Part shown: in pieces, positions 11,403-22,790 of the stretch
Position numbering within the stretch: position 1 is the first letter of the stretch
How the letters are laid out: the number at the start of each line of letters is the position of its first letter
Source of the DNA: Mesorhabditis belari
Lineage: Eukaryota; Nematoda; Chromadorea; Rhabditida; Rhabditidae
Reading direction: 5' to 3'
Assembly: GCA_958450365.1 (NCBI GenBank)
Contig: CAUEEP010000907.1
Coordinates: 1-64,000 of the forward strand
DNA length: 64,000 bases
Position numbers and translations under genes: made by a program
The notes under the pieces: model-generated
Databases searched by the model: none
What the model saw: only the letters and a program-made list of their open reading frames with translations
What the model was told of the DNA's origin: nothing

Positions 11403-11551
11403 TTCCTTAACCGCTAAAAGTGAGGCACTCAACCGACTTTTCTTTCTAGGCGTCTCTATGCTCAAATTTTTGAGATCATGTAATAAGACAGATCGCAGGC
11501 TCAGGCTGATTCCGATGACGTTTTTAGTTTTTCCCCTGTTTCCCTGTTAGT

Positions 11552-11968
11552 TCGCCGTCTGGTAAACCGCTTTGGTATAAGACGCTTCCCTTTGGCTAGG
11601 TTTGAGGCTAGGTTTGGGACTAGGTTTGGGACTAGGTTTGGGACTAGGTTTGAGGCTAGGTTTGGGACTAGGTTTGGGACTAGGTTTGGGACTAGGTTTG
11701 AGGCTAGGTTTGGGACTAGGTTTGGGACTAGGTTTGGGACTAGGTTTGGGGGCTAGGTTTGGGGGCTAGGTTTGGGGCTAGGTTTGGGGGCTAGGTTTGG
11801 GGCTAGGTTTGGGGGGCTAGGTTTGGGGCTAGGTTTGAGGCTAGGTTTGGGGGCTAGGTTTGGGGCTAGGTTTGAGGCTAGGTTTGGGGGCTGGGTTCTT
11901 TGTGCCGCCGCGTATCGCTCTCCGTCCGGTAAACCGCTCTGGTATAAAACGCTTCCTTTTGGCTAGGT
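11552..11968. repeat. Short direct repeats bracketing a 12-bp G-rich array
   Basis: GTAAACCGCTTTGGTATAAG..GCTTCC..TTGGCTAGG (11555-11605) recurs at 11928-11970. Between them, 11598-11893 is an array of CTAGGTTTGGGA / CTAGGTTTGGGG 12-mers, strongly G-rich on the plus strand. Confidence 0.92.
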
Positions 11969-11970
11969 GG

Positions 11971-12686
11971 CTAGGTTTGGGGCCACATTTTAGCCTTATG
12001 GCTAGGATTTAGGCTAGATTTTAGGCTCCATTTCGGGCCATTTTTCGGGCCACGTTTCGGACTAAGCAGGCGTTTACCTAAGCAGAATAAAAGTGGTTTG
12101 TACGAGGACTGTTTCCTTTCCAATCCTTTATCCAGGCGGAAATGCTTTCTCCTTAATCTGATCAAAATGGACAAACTTTATCCCAAATTGCCGTGCAATC
12201 TGACCAATTAACTTGAAAACAATAGTTTTATGGATGTACAAGAAGTGTATCTCCTTCATATGAAAGAAAAAAAGAGATCATAGAACAGTCCATAAATCTG
12301 GCTTTAGCGTTATCTCTTTTCTTAATATTCTTAAAGAAAAAGAAAGCGTTCGACCAATTTTTCACACTTTTTTTACGTTTTTTGAGCTTTTCTTTGATCT
12401 TTTTGTTGAATTGAATAGCTTTCTTTGGTCTTTTCCCCTTTTGAACTCCAATTTCCGATGGAATTCCTTTTTTCATCTCTTTTTCAATGATACTCGAAAT
12501 TTTTGAGGGTTTTCTATTTTTTTGGCTTCAGTAATAAGCTAAAGGAATTAGTACGTTTAGCTTTAGATATAGTTTTTTCTATTTAGATATATTATTTCTA
12601 TTTATCACTTGTTAGCATTCCTTTTCATACTCAACAAGAACTTTGTTTTTGTACTTTTTATTCATTTTTTGTAAAAATACCTTTTC
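11971..12686. other. No recognised gene
   Basis: The array decays into GCTAGGATTTAGGCTAGATT-like sequence and then AT-rich DNA. Short minus-strand frames here show no domain I recognise. Confidence 0.4.
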
Positions 12687-13995
12687 TATTAGGTTGTCCG
12701 GAAATAAATGAGCGTTTTCAACTTGAATATTTAAACTTGATGCAAACAAAACCCATAACTTGATCCAAACAAAACTTTATTAAACGAAATAAGAACCATT
12801 ACAATTAACACATTTTTGCGAGAACGAGAAACAAGTTTATTTATGCCGATAGCATAGAAGTCCGGGTTTCTGGTGGCGATAAAGTCGGAAAAGGCGTTTT
12901 TGGCATCATCTTGAGTGTTGAAGCATTTCTCCCGGAGAAAGTTGTCGAGATGCTTGAAAAAGTGGTAGTCGGTAAGCAAAAGATCCGGCGAATATGGCAG
13001 ATGAGGCAAAGTTTCGAAGTCGGCAAAGTCGGCAAAGTCGGTGAAGTCGGGAGAAGTCGGTGAAGTCGGGAGAAGTCGGCAAAGTCGGCAAAGTCGGTGA
13101 AGTCGGGAGAAGTCGGTGAAGTCGGTGAAGTCGGTGAAGTCGGTGAAGTCGGTGAAGTCGGTGAAGTCGGTGAAGTCGGTGAAGTCGGTGAAGTCGGGAG
13201 AAGTCGGCAAAGTCGGCAAAGTCGGTGAAGTCGGTGAAGTCGGTGAAGTCGGTGAAGTCGGGAGAAGTCGGCAAAGTCGGCAAAGTCGGTGAAGTCGGTG
13301 AAGTCGGTGAAGTCGGGAGAAGTCGGCAAAGTCGGCAAAGTCGGTGAAGTCGGTGAAGTCGGTGAAGTCGGGAGAAGTCGGCAAAGTCGGCAAAGTCGGT
13401 GAAGTCGGCAAAGTCGGCAAAGTCGGTGAAGTCGGTGAAGTCGGTGAAGTCGGTGAAGTCGGGAGAAGTCGGCAAAGTCGGCAAAGTCGGTGAAGTCGGT
13501 GAAGTCGGTGAAGTCGGGAGAAGTCGGCAAAGTCGGCAAAGTCGGTGAAGTCGGTGAAGTCGGTGAAGTCGGGAGAAGTCGGCAAAGTCGGCAAAGTCGG
13601 TGAAGTCGGTGAAGTCGGTGAAGTCGGGAGAAGTCGGCAAAGTCGGCAAAGTCGGTGAAGTCGGGAGAAGTCGGTGAAGGCGTTTTTTGGTATCGTCTTG
13701 AATTTTGAAGCATTTCTCCAGAAAGCAGAAAGTTGTCGAGGTGCTTGAAAAAGTGGTAGTCGGTAGACGAAAGGTCCGGCGAATATGGCGGGTGAGGCAA
13801 AGTTTCGTAGCTCAGTTCGTTCAGCTTTTGGAGGGTCGGTTGTGCGACGTGCGGATCGACGTGCGGATCGACATGCGGATCGACGTGCGGATCGACATGC
13901 GGATCGACGTGCGGATCGACGTGCGGATCGACGTGCGTTTCGAATCTTTTCCTTATAGCGTTGTCGTGAAGAGGAATTGGACCTTTTCCCATAAT
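12687..13995 (-). pseudogene. Mariner transposase remnant with internal arrays
   Basis: The minus strand shows mariner catalytic-domain blocks: LHDNA, then HVAQPTLQKL, then HPPYSPDLSSTDYHFFKHLD, and a C-terminal NAFSDFIATRNPDFYAIGIN. The D34D spacing is disturbed because a DPHV array (13853-13935, 12-bp units) has expanded right after HDNA. A second, larger array (13015-13680) separates two copies of the PPYSPDL..TDYHFF block, so part of the gene is duplicated. The N-terminal helix-turn-helix half and the first catalytic Asp are missing, and frames shift near the 3' end. The tip TATTAGGTTGTCCGGAAATA at 12687 is the element's downstream terminus; I do not find the opposite tip. Family assignment is firm; the copy is dead. 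Confidence 0.88.
13015..13680. repeat. GAAGTCGGT-type array inside mariner
   Basis: 9-bp units GAAGTCGGT and CAAAGTCGG grouped into ~45-66-bp higher-order blocks with GGGAGAAGTCGG. It is flanked by duplicated mariner sequence (12920-13021 and 13705-13806 share GTTGTCGAG.TGCTTGAAAA and GGCGAATATGGC). The 9-bp period keeps frames open. Confidence 0.96.
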
Positions 13996-14855
13996 AGAAC
14001 CCTTGATTCTTCATTTTTAAAGCTTTTTATAAGAAAGTGCTATAATTCAGTGCACTAGAAGAGGTGTGTTTGCAGAATTTGAGTAGAAACTACACTGAAA
14101 GATTGAATTTGAATACTTTCTACTCAAAATTTAAACCTTTTCCTTGTAGAATCGGAGATTTTTCGTGTACATTGTGCTTTTTTAACGTACTTTTGTACTT
14201 TTTTAACGCTTTAAACTCTGTTTTTCTAAAAACAGGCATTCTTTTTAAGCAAAAATAACTGGAATTCAATTTATTTTGAAACTTTTTACACTTTCATTTA
14301 GACTTTTACAGAGTTTTTTTGTAAATTACAGGGCTTTTAAATGCGAATTCCCCTGAGCACTACAAAAATTAGCACTACAAATTTTCAACTATACGAAAAG
14401 CCGGCAAAATTGAGAACAAGTTTATTTTCGAAACTCTAAACATACAAAGAAAAGCTCATTAGAAAGCAATTTATGACTTTACTATTCAGAAAAGACTTTC
14501 TTTTTTGGTTAAATCTGAACTTTTTCTCCCGAAAAATCCCTTGGAAATAAATGAACGCATTTTCAAAGAAAAAAACGGGAAGTGATTGCTTTTTTGGCTT
14601 TTCTTTTGCTTTTTTTGGCTTTTCTTTTGCTTTTCTTTTGCTTTTTTGGCTTTTCTTTTCAACTTTTCAAACTTTTCATCGAATTTTTCGGGTTTTATTG
14701 TCATTTTGGAGAGTTCAGTTCCCAGTTCAGTTCAGTTTTTCAAAGAATTTCCAAAGAAATATTTGTCTAGACGGATTCTTGAAGTGTTCATTCCCAGTTT
14801 TGACTTGTTCTTTGTTGTGTTTTCATTTGTAAACAAGACGAAATCCCTAGAAAGC
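13996..14855. other. AT-rich stretch, no gene recognised
   Basis: AT-rich DNA with a TTTTGGCTTTTCTTTTGC mini-array near 14585-14665. 14046-14080 carries a short recurring motif (GTGCACTAGAA..GGTGTGTTT) seen at four other places. Confidence 0.5.
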
Positions 14856-15750
14856 CAGAAAGTCAGAAAGCGTGCGTTTCCAGACCAAATCCAAATCACA
14901 AAGTACATTTTATACTTATTAGTTTTTACCTTTACTTTCCCTTGATTCTTTTTTACTTTTTTTCTATCACAAAGTAATACTTTTTCAATTTCATTTCAGC
15001 TGGTCAGCAGAAAAGGAATGAAGCTCAGGCTCAGGAATGAAAGCAGAAAGGGAATGAAGCTCTGGCTCAGGAATGAAAGCAGAAAGGGAATGAAGCTCTG
15101 GCTCAGGAATGAAAGCAGAAAGGGAATGAAGCTCTGGCTCAGGAATGAAAGCAGAAAGGGAATGAAGCTCTGGCTCAGGAATGAAAGCAGAAAGGGAATG
15201 AAGCTCAGGCTCAGGAATGAAAGCAGAAAGGGAATGAAGCTCAGGCTCAGGAATGAAAGCAGAAAGGGAATGAAGCTCTGGCTCAGGAATGAAAGCAGAA
15301 AAGGAATGAAGCTGACATAGAAAATAGGTTAAAGATCAATAGAATCAGCTCAATTGGCCTTTTATATCATTCCAGAATTCTTTTTCTTGTCCTGACTAAA
15401 GTATTTTCAAACTTTAGCCCTTAAAAAACTTTAGATAAGCTATTGACAATGAAAGGAAAGTCTAGAAATCTAGAAATCGCTAGAAATCTAGAACTCTAGA
15501 GATCGCTAGAGAGCCAGAAAGTCTAGAAATCGCTAGCAAGTCTAGAAATCGCTAGCAATCTAGAATTCTAGAAATCCCTAGAGAGCCAGAAAGCCAGAAA
15601 GCGTTCGTTTCCAAATCAAATCCAAATCACAAAGTACATCTTTTACTTATTAGTTTTTACCTTTACTTTCCCTTGATTGTTTTTCACTTTTCTTCATCAC
15701 AAAGTAATACTTTTTCAATTTCATTTCAGCTGGTCAGTTGAAAAGGAATG
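14856..15750. repeat. Duplicated ~155-bp segment next to GGAATGAAA arrays
   Basis: 14856-15008 and 15585-15737 match (GCCAGAAAG, CCAAATCACAAAGTACAT, TTAGTTTTTACCTTTACTTT, TTTCAATTTCATTTCAGCTG). Each copy runs directly into an array beginning AAAAGGAATG: a 36-bp unit after the first copy, a 10-bp unit after the second. Confidence 0.93.
15015..15312. repeat. 36-bp minisatellite
   Basis: Eight copies of a 36-bp unit: GGAATGAAGCTCTGGCTCAG followed by GAATGAAAGCAGAAAG, with a CTCAGGCTCAGG variant in some. Open for 100 codons only because 36 is a multiple of 3. Confidence 0.96.
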
Positions 15751-16609
15751 AAAAGGAATGAAAAGGAATGAAAAGGAATGAAAAGTGCGAATTCCAGACG
15801 CATTTCCAATTTATTCTCTCATCAAAAAGTAAAAAGAAGTAGAAAAGTTTTTTGTTTTCAAAGTTTTTACGTTTCAATTAGAGAATTACACTGTAAATTT
15901 CTATTAGAAATCGATTCAGATTCATTAAAATTAGTAAATCAATCAATCAAATAGAAATCAAATAGAAAATCCATTCAATTACCCTAGATTTAGATTATAC
16001 TTTATTTCTATACAAGTTTTTCCTGTTCCTGAGCGCGAAAATTCCTACCTGACAATACTTAAACCACTCACTTTCTGGATGAGAATCGTTTTGTAAACCT
16101 TTTAGATTATACTAGATAGATATTATAGCTTTTAGATTTATTTCTAAACAAGATCACCCATAAGACTGAAGATCAAAAACGAAAAAAAAGCGAAAGAATT
16201 TGAGAGAACTAGGAAATCCCATCTAGAACTCGTCAGGGTGAGAAAAAGAGCTTTTCCAACAAGCTTTTCCTTCAAATCTTTCATAGATTCCAGTCCTGAA
16301 ACCAGTTTTCAAAAATTCGAAAGCTTTAGAAGATTAACTTTCAATTGATTTTAAATCTTTTACTGTATAAAAGCAAACTAAAGATTATATTTTCCAAAAA
16401 AAAGGCATTCCGTGTTTTCAAGAAGCTAAAGATTTCCACGATTCACGAGCTCCCGGTGGTGCGGCGGGCATTGGCAATCCAGATCTCCCACACAGAATTA
16501 GACAAAAAGTAGACAAAAAAAAGTATTTAATGGACAGGAGAAGGTTGAGTCGGTCAAATGCTATGCAACTTATATCATTCGACGCAGAATTTTATGCTCA
16601 TTCTAAATA
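15313..16609. other. AT-rich stretch with small repeats
   Basis: 15458-15560 has CTAGAAATCGCTAGAAATCT-like short repeats; 15744-15786 is four copies of AAAAGGAATG. No exon or RNA gene recognised. Confidence 0.5.
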
Positions 16610-16831
16610 TACCGTACTTCCTCTAACACTAGTGCCCCCAAGCGAGCCGAGTTGATGACTATTTTACAGTTTCCAAGCTTTTGCAGAAGCTCAACACTCT
16701 AATCCCTCACTAGACCTCATCGTCAGCTACATTTTCCGACCCCACATCGATAGGTTCTGATAAGCGATTCTCGAGATTTCGAGGAATTTAGGGGACGCTC
16801 GGGGTGCACTACTATGAGAGGAAATACCGTA
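16610..16831. mobile_element. TACCGTATTTT-type MITE, copy 1
   Basis: 222 bp with inverted ends TACCGTACTTCCTCTAACA and (complemented) TACGGTATTTCCTCTCATAG, probably TA-flanked. The body carries GAGCCGAGTTG.TGACTATTTT and CCACATCGATAGGTTCTGAT, shared with the elements at 29839-30421. Non-autonomous; no reading frame. Confidence 0.85.
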
Positions 16832-16919
16832 TTTTCTAATTTTTAAGATTTTTCTTTTGATCAACACAATTTTCTCTTATAATAAATTGCTAAACAAGAT
16901 GTTAAATTTAAAAGCTTGA
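16832..16919. other. Spacer
   Basis: Short AT-rich spacer; nothing recognised. Confidence 0.4.
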
Positions 16920-17606
16920 TTGCTAATCAATTGCTAATCAATTGCTAATCAATTGCTAATCAATTGCTAATCAATTGCTAAACAATTATAATAATACTTT
17001 ATTCAAACGATAAAGTGAAAGAAATGATAGAGAAATGCACAGTGATACTTAATCATACAATACATACTGAAATCAATAAGCCAATTACTTACGGCAAAGA
17101 GCCACTAGATCTAAAGCATCGATACGTTTCTTGAATATGAAAAGCGACTGAATTTCTCGTATGTCGTTTGGGAGCAAGTTCCATAATCTAGCGGCTCTAA
17201 CGGGAAATGAATTTGATAAAGAGGCATTGGAAGCAAAGGGAATTTGCAAAAGGAATGAGCCACTTCTGGGCCCTGACCGCGGTTTAAATTTGAAAAAGTC
17301 TATAAACAAAGGGCTAATCTGTTTACTACGGAGGATTTTGAAAGTTTCGACTAAATCAATGACAAAGCGACGATGCTGTAAAGTTTTTAGTTCAAAAAAA
17401 GCAAGTCTCTCCTCATAAGTAAAGCTAGAATATTTAGAATAGTCAATTTTCCATAAAGCGACTTTTGTGAACCTCCTCTGAATTTTCTCCAAGCGTTCTC
17501 CAAATTGCTAATCAATTGCTATTCAATTGCTATTCAATTGCTAAACAATTGCTATTCAATTGCTATAAAATTGCTATACAATTGCTAATCAATTGCTAAA
17601 CAATTA
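16920..17606. repeat. 11-bp CAATTGCTAAT array split by a LINE
   Basis: CAATTGCTAAT units occur at 16920-16988 and again at 17505-17606 (with CTATT and CTAAA variants). A 5'-truncated LINE fills the gap, so it either inserted into the array or the array grew from its target duplication. Confidence 0.9.
16988..17504 (-). mobile_element. LINE (non-LTR retrotransposon) 3' end, 5'-truncated
   Basis: An open frame of 135 codons (17492 to 17085) has the typical end of a Jockey/CR1-like reverse transcriptase ORF: LEKIQRRFTK, then YEERLAFFELKTLQHRR, DLVETFKIL, AARLWNLLPNDIREIQS and FKKRIDAL. The reverse transcriptase palm lies upstream and is lost; the copy begins just before LEKIQRR at 17504. It is followed by a ~97-nt 3' UTR with an AATAAA-like signal (16990-17010 on the minus strand). 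The frame is intact, so the insertion may be fairly recent. Confidence 0.82.
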
Positions 17607-18520
17607 ATTTTTAGACCTATGACTAATTCCCCAAGTCATCCTATTCCTTACATTTTTGCTCTAACATTAAAATTGTATCACAAATCGCTAACATAACCTT
17701 TTAAGCACATCAAACGTCATCCATTACTGCTTTTTACTTACTTTTCTTGCCTTTACTTAGCCTTGATTTGTAGTATTAGCAAAAAAAAACCTTTTCTGTT
17801 TATAGAAAAGCGTTTTTTCTTAAATTTTTTGCATTATAAACCTTTTGATACTACAAAAATCAACTTAAAATCAGCTAATCCTGGCTCAGCGTACGGTAAT
17901 CATTTCCAAATTCTTATAAATCACTTTAATCCTGTTCTTTAATCAATAAATTCTTCTAAATCCCTTACAGTAATCATTTCATTCTTCTAAATCACTTTAA
18001 TCATGATCCTTTTCCAAATTCCAAATTCCAAATCCATTATTCTGCTAGAGAATAAAATATTCAATGGAATAAGAAAAAGAAAAACGCAAATTTCTTTTCA
18101 GATTTTATCCAATACCTTTTTTTCGCGTTTCCCTTGGATTTCTTGATGAGAAAAGAGAATTTGGTTAAAGAAAAATGGGAAAAATTGGGCAAAAGAGCAC
18201 CCAAATGGACTCCTAAAAGCGAAAAAAAGCAATTTTCCACAAAAAATGACCGATTCTTTGCCATTTGCCGATTTCGAAATTGTCTAATTTTTCATTTTTC
18301 GAAAGTTTCTAAGCTTTTTGGCCTTTTTGGATACGGTATTTTGGCTTTAACTATTTTTCTGCTATTTTCTGCTACTATTTTTCTGCCTTTTTAGACAAAA
18401 TTACCGTTAGTTAATACAGTTAGTATTTTGTTGAAAATATCTGCAAATCTACATTTCTACTCTATCTATAAAATATCTAAATATCTACAGCTCGTCTTAA
18501 CCTAACAAGACGGTATTGGG
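17607..18520. other. AT-rich stretch, no gene recognised
   Basis: AT-rich with a few repeated words (TCATTTC..TTCTAAATC..ACTTTAATC near 17935-18000). Short open frames on both strands lack recognisable domains. Confidence 0.4.
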
Positions 18521-18850
18521 TTATGGTAGCTATTAGAAAGTGGTCGGACTACGGTAGCTATTGTAAAGTGATCGGACTACGGTAGCTATTATAAAGTGGT
18601 CGGGTTACGGTAGCTGTCATAAAGTGATCGGGTTCTGGTAGCCATTCTAAAGTGATCGGATTACGGTAGTTACTATAAAGCGTCGGGTTATGGTAGCTAT
18701 TATAAACTGATCGGATTACGGTAGCCATTCTAAAGTGATCGGGTTACGGTAGCTTTTATAAACTGATCGGATTATGGTAGCCATTCTAAAGTGATCGGGT
18801 TACAATAGCGGGTTACGGTAGCCATTATAAACAACTACCGTAATCCCAGA
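18521..18850. repeat. ~29-bp GGTTACGGTAGC minisatellite
   Basis: About eleven diverged units of GGTTACGGTAGCTATTATAA followed by AGTGATCG. More diverged than the other arrays, so probably older. Confidence 0.9.
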
Positions 18851-19349
18851 TCGTTTTATAATCCTTACCGGAAACTGCTCAGGATTACGATAGCTTCTGG
18901 CATGGATCAAGGAAGTAATTGACTATGAAAAGTTCGATTACGGTAGCTTTTTCCAAAGGAGCATTTTTAGACCATTGAATATTAATGGTTAAATCGAAAA
19001 AGACAGACAGGGTACGGTAGCCCAAAGTCCACCTTTTAATCTTCTAATCATTTTCAAAAGCCAACTCAAAATAGCTTTAACTAGCCTTCTGTTGAATTTA
19101 ACCTTTTCCAAAAAACAGCTAACATTTCCTTGTGTTCATTTATTATTCCGACATTTTCTGGGGAGATAGATTAAAGGGAAGAAACAGCGATTTGCTTCGG
19201 AAAAAAAGGAACATCTTTAAGAATGACCACATCTCTCACGTTTCCTTTTTGTCGAAAACAGGATTTTCTTGATGAGCTTGAAAATCGAATTGCTGAATTT
19301 CATGACAAATTTGTCTACAAAATTTAGCAAAGCTTAAAAAGATTATTTA

Positions 19350-19575
19350 AATTTGTTGCACGTTGGCTCGAGGTTTGAGCCAAAGTCAGAACCAAGGCTG
19401 ATCTTTGCCTGTATCCAGATTATGTAATTTGTCGCACGTTAAGACCCTTGGCTCGAGCCAAAGCTAGAACCAAGGCTGATCTTTGCCTGTATCCAGATTA
19501 TGTAAATTTGTTGCACGTTAAGACCCTTGGCTTGAGCCAAAGCGAGGACCAAGGCTGACCTTTGCCCGTATCCAT
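19350..19575. repeat. ~84-bp tandem repeat, three units
   Basis: Three units carrying TTGTTGCACGTTAAGACCC, TTGGCTCGAGCCAAAG, ACCAAGGCTGATCTTTGCC and GTATCCAGATTATGTAA. Each unit contains the palindromic core GGCTCGAGCC. Confidence 0.9.
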
Positions 19576-20178
19576 GAACGTTCCAAATTTCCAAACCATT
19601 TTACTACGCAAAATTCCAAACCATTTTACTAAGCAATGTGTTAGTTTTTTTGAAATTGTTGTGCAGTAGATAATTGTGTTCAACTATTTCAAAAGATTAT
19701 CTTTAAAAGTGAAATCATTGCTTAGTAAAATGGTTTGGGGATTTTTCGCATTTAGAACGAATGGATGGGATGGGATTTAGAACGAACGAATGGCACTAGC
19801 CAGGACCTTGGCTACCTTAACCCTATCGTACAGTTTATAATAGCTACTAGATATGGATACGTTCATGGATACGGGTACAGGAGTGTTCAAAGCTGATTCT
19901 TTGTGACTAAAGCCTCATGAGGACAGTAGCTTACTTAAGAAAACAGTTACCGTACTCCAGAGAGGCTTCAAATGCACTTCAAGTTGCAGTTCTGTACTTC
20001 AAGGGATTCTAAAAGATGGATTTACGAGAACAGTGTTCATGAACGTTCCAAAAGGTTTAGAATTCAAAATGCGCAAAATTCTAAATCATTTTACTAAGCG
20101 ATGTGTTAGTTTCATGGATACGGGCACCGACCAAGTTCTTGGCTACCTTAACCCTATCGTACAGTTTATAATAGCTAC
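19576..20178. repeat. Diverged local duplication
   Basis: TGAACGTTCCAAA..CAAACCATTTTACTA.GC and TGTGTTAGTTT recur at 19575-19650, 19720-19740 and 20038-20110. CTTGGCTACCTTAACCCTAT / CGTACAGTTTATAATAGCTA occurs at 19808 and 20140. No coding content recognised. Confidence 0.7.
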
Positions 20179-20710
20179 TAGATATAGACCCTACAAACTA
20201 CAAGACCAGACTACAAACCATTGTAGAAACGAGTAGAATAGATCTTTTTAAAAGCCTTTTTACCAGAAAATTGACCAACTTTAGGCTTTCGAGTGACACA
20301 AAAACCAAGAAAATCTACTATTTGTACTTCAAGAACGAGCCATTCATAGCAATTTGTAGGTCAAACTACAAGACCAGACCACAAACCATTGTAGAAACGC
20401 ATAGAATAGACTTTTTTGGGAACTCTTTTTACGAAAAAAAATTGGCCAACTTTAGGCTTTTGAATGAAAGAAAAAATCAAGCCAAATCATGATCTCGGCG
20501 CTGAGATACAACGTTTTTTTCAAGTTTGTAGTTCCGTTAGACTATAAACGACTATAAAAGGAGTAAAAAATGATGAATTTAGTGGATTTTGTTGTCATTA
20601 AAAAGCCTAAAGTTGATTGATTTTTGGTAAAAAAATATCTATTCTGAAATAGATATTTTTGAGTTGTAGATTTTGTAGTCCTGTTTTGCCAGGTTTAAGT
20701 TCTATCCTAT
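20179..20710. repeat. GTAGGTCAAACTACAAG foldback repeat, copy 1
   Basis: Two direct units (20179 and 20365) each contain ACAAACCATTGTAGAAACG, AGAATAGA and CCAACTTTAGGCTTTCGA; 20520-20700 carries related sequence in reverse orientation. The same family flanks the MITE at 33.6-34.6 kb. Confidence 0.8.
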
Positions 20711-20799
20711 CCCCTACAAACTACAAATAAATAGCACGTTATCGAAGCTGAATCTTAACTTAAGCCATAGTCTAGACTACTTGGACTCTGACTTTGACT

Positions 20800-20905
20800 T
20801 GAACTGAGCTAGTTGTTCTTGAACTGATCTAGTTCCTCTTGAACTGATCTAGTTGTTCTTGAACTGATCTAGTTGCTCTTGAACTGATCTAGTTGCTCTG
20901 GCACT
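20800..20905. repeat. 20-bp GAACTGATCTAGTTGCTCTT array
   Basis: Five units of GAACTGATCTAGTTGCTCTT with minor variants. Confidence 0.92.
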
Positions 20906-21418
20906 TGATCTGCTCATAGCTAGAGCTAGGATAGGCCTAGCTTGAACTTGACTCTGATCTGACACTAATATTACCCTTGTCTGACCCGAGAAAACAGAAA
21001 AATCCCTGCTTCAATCGAAAAACTAAACATTTGTCTCTTTGAACCGGGAAATGCAAGCGTGCATAGTATATCTTTTCCAAATAAGCTCTAGCTGAAAGCC
21101 AAAAAGCTGAAAAGAGGCTGCTCTTTTCATAGAATGAACAGAGATTTCTTTAAAGCAATCGGAGTCGGCTCAAATTTCACACATCTACATTCCGAGTCTT
21201 TTCGGAGACTGCCCCGCTTGTAATCTGTAATCTTACAAATTAGATATTAATATATTAATGAAGTACTATAGATTTTGTACTTTTTGCTTTGTACTTGATC
21301 GTTTAGTGTACTTTGAGCTGATTATTGTAAACGCAACATTTCTGTCGCAATCGCCTACCCTAATTGGTCATTTTTATAGCTTGACAGAAGTCGAATTACT
21401 CAAAAATTTTTCAAATTC

Positions 21419-21855
21419 TGGGGTAGGCTAGTTTCCTCAACTTTTTTTGCGCGACAGGATTATTTGCGCAACTGGGTCGTTTGCGCAACTCACCAGAGCT
21501 TTCTTCTAAGTCATCCAATCTTTATGCTTTTGGTTTCATTTTGTAGATCTCAATAAGTGCAACAAAATGAAACCAAAATCATAAAGATTGGTCGACTTCG
21601 AAGAAAGTTATGGCGAGTTGCGCAAAAAATTTGCCGCAAACTAGCCAACCCTTCATTTTTCATTTGTTTTCTGCGTTATTTCGTAAAATTTACTCGATCA
21701 AATCCTATTTTAAAGTGTTAATTTGATAAATTAATGATTTGGTGACTTAGAATGGCACATTTTTTACCTCGAATCTTCCCAATTTTGCAACACTTACGGA
21801 GTTGCGCAAATGACTCTGTTGCGCAAATAAAATGGCGGAAATTAGCCTACCCCAT
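21419..21855. mobile_element. GGGTAGGCTAGTTTCC foldback MITE, copy 1
   Basis: Inverted ends GGGGTAGGCTAGTTTCC and GGAAATTAGCCTACCCC. Inside are several TTTGCGCAACT words and hairpin core 1 (21494-21613). Non-autonomous; no reading frame. Confidence 0.82.
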
Positions 21856-22627
21856 TTCAAGATTACGGTAGTCTTACTGTGTAATTCTTCTTTATATCCT
21901 CTATTATCAATTATTTATCTTTAAACTTAATAATTAAACTTTAAAAGCATCAAACTTTTAAACCTTTTGGTTGGTCTTTTGTCTATGAAAATTCAAATCC
22001 TGTCCGCCTTTGCCATTTTTCAAATCCTGTCCACCTAACATAACTTTCTTCTAAGTGGGCTGATCTTTAAGATGTTGGCTTCATTTTGTAGATCTCAATA
22101 AGTACAACATGAAACCAAAATCATAAAGATTGGTCCACTTAGAAGAAAGTTATGGCGTCCTTTGCTGGGTCATTTGCGCTAACATAACTTTCTTCTAAGT
22201 CGCCCAATCTTTATGATGTTGGTTTCATTTTGTAGATCTCAATAAGTGTAACAAAATGAAATCAACATCGTAAAGATTGGCCGACTTAGAAGAAAGTTAT
22301 GGCGAGTTGCGCAAACGACCAAGTTAAATCACCCTGTTGCGCAGAAAAAGTTGCGGAAACTAGCCTACCCCAAAATTCTAGATAAATCTGAATGCTGAAT
22401 TCATAAACTAAGTCTTATATATTATTTTGTTGGTTTAATATTTTATTTGCGCAACTGGATCATTTGCGCAACAGGGTCATTCCCGCAACAGGGTCATTTG
22501 CGCAACTCTCCATAACTTTCTTCTAAGTCGACCAATCTTTAAGATGTTGGCTTCATTTTGTAGATCTCAATAAGTACAACATGAAACCAAACTCATAAAG
22601 ATTGGACCACTTAGAAAAAAGTTCTGG
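21494..22627. repeat. Four copies of a long perfect-type hairpin
   Basis: 21494-21613, 22039-22155, 22183-22302 and 22511-22627 each fold into ~48-52-bp arms: CATAACTTTCTTCTAAGTCG / CCAATCTTTATGATGTTGG pairs with the complementary end, around the loop TAGATCTCAATAAGTGCAAC. Each is bracketed by TTTGCGCAAC / GAGTTGCGCAAA. Confidence 0.9.
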
Positions 22628-22790
22628 TGAGTTGCGCAAACGACCAAGTTGCGTAAATGACCCAGTTGCGCAAAAGAATTGCGGAAACTAGCCTACCCCA
22701 AAATTCTAGATAAATCTGAATGCTGAATTCATAAACTAAGTCTTATATATTATTTTGTTGGTTTAATATTTGATTTTCAATAACTTTCAA
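22353..22790. repeat. 328-bp tandem duplication
   Basis: GCGGAAACTAGCCTACCCCA through GTTGGTTTAATATTT at 22353-22452 repeats at 22681-22780. The intervening DNA carries hairpin copy 4. Confidence 0.92.

Noticed and set aside
14551..14945. Phenylalanine-rich open frames near 14.6 kb
   Set aside because: They translate a TTTTGGCTTTTCTTTTGC mini-repeat; membrane-like appearance comes from poly-T composition.
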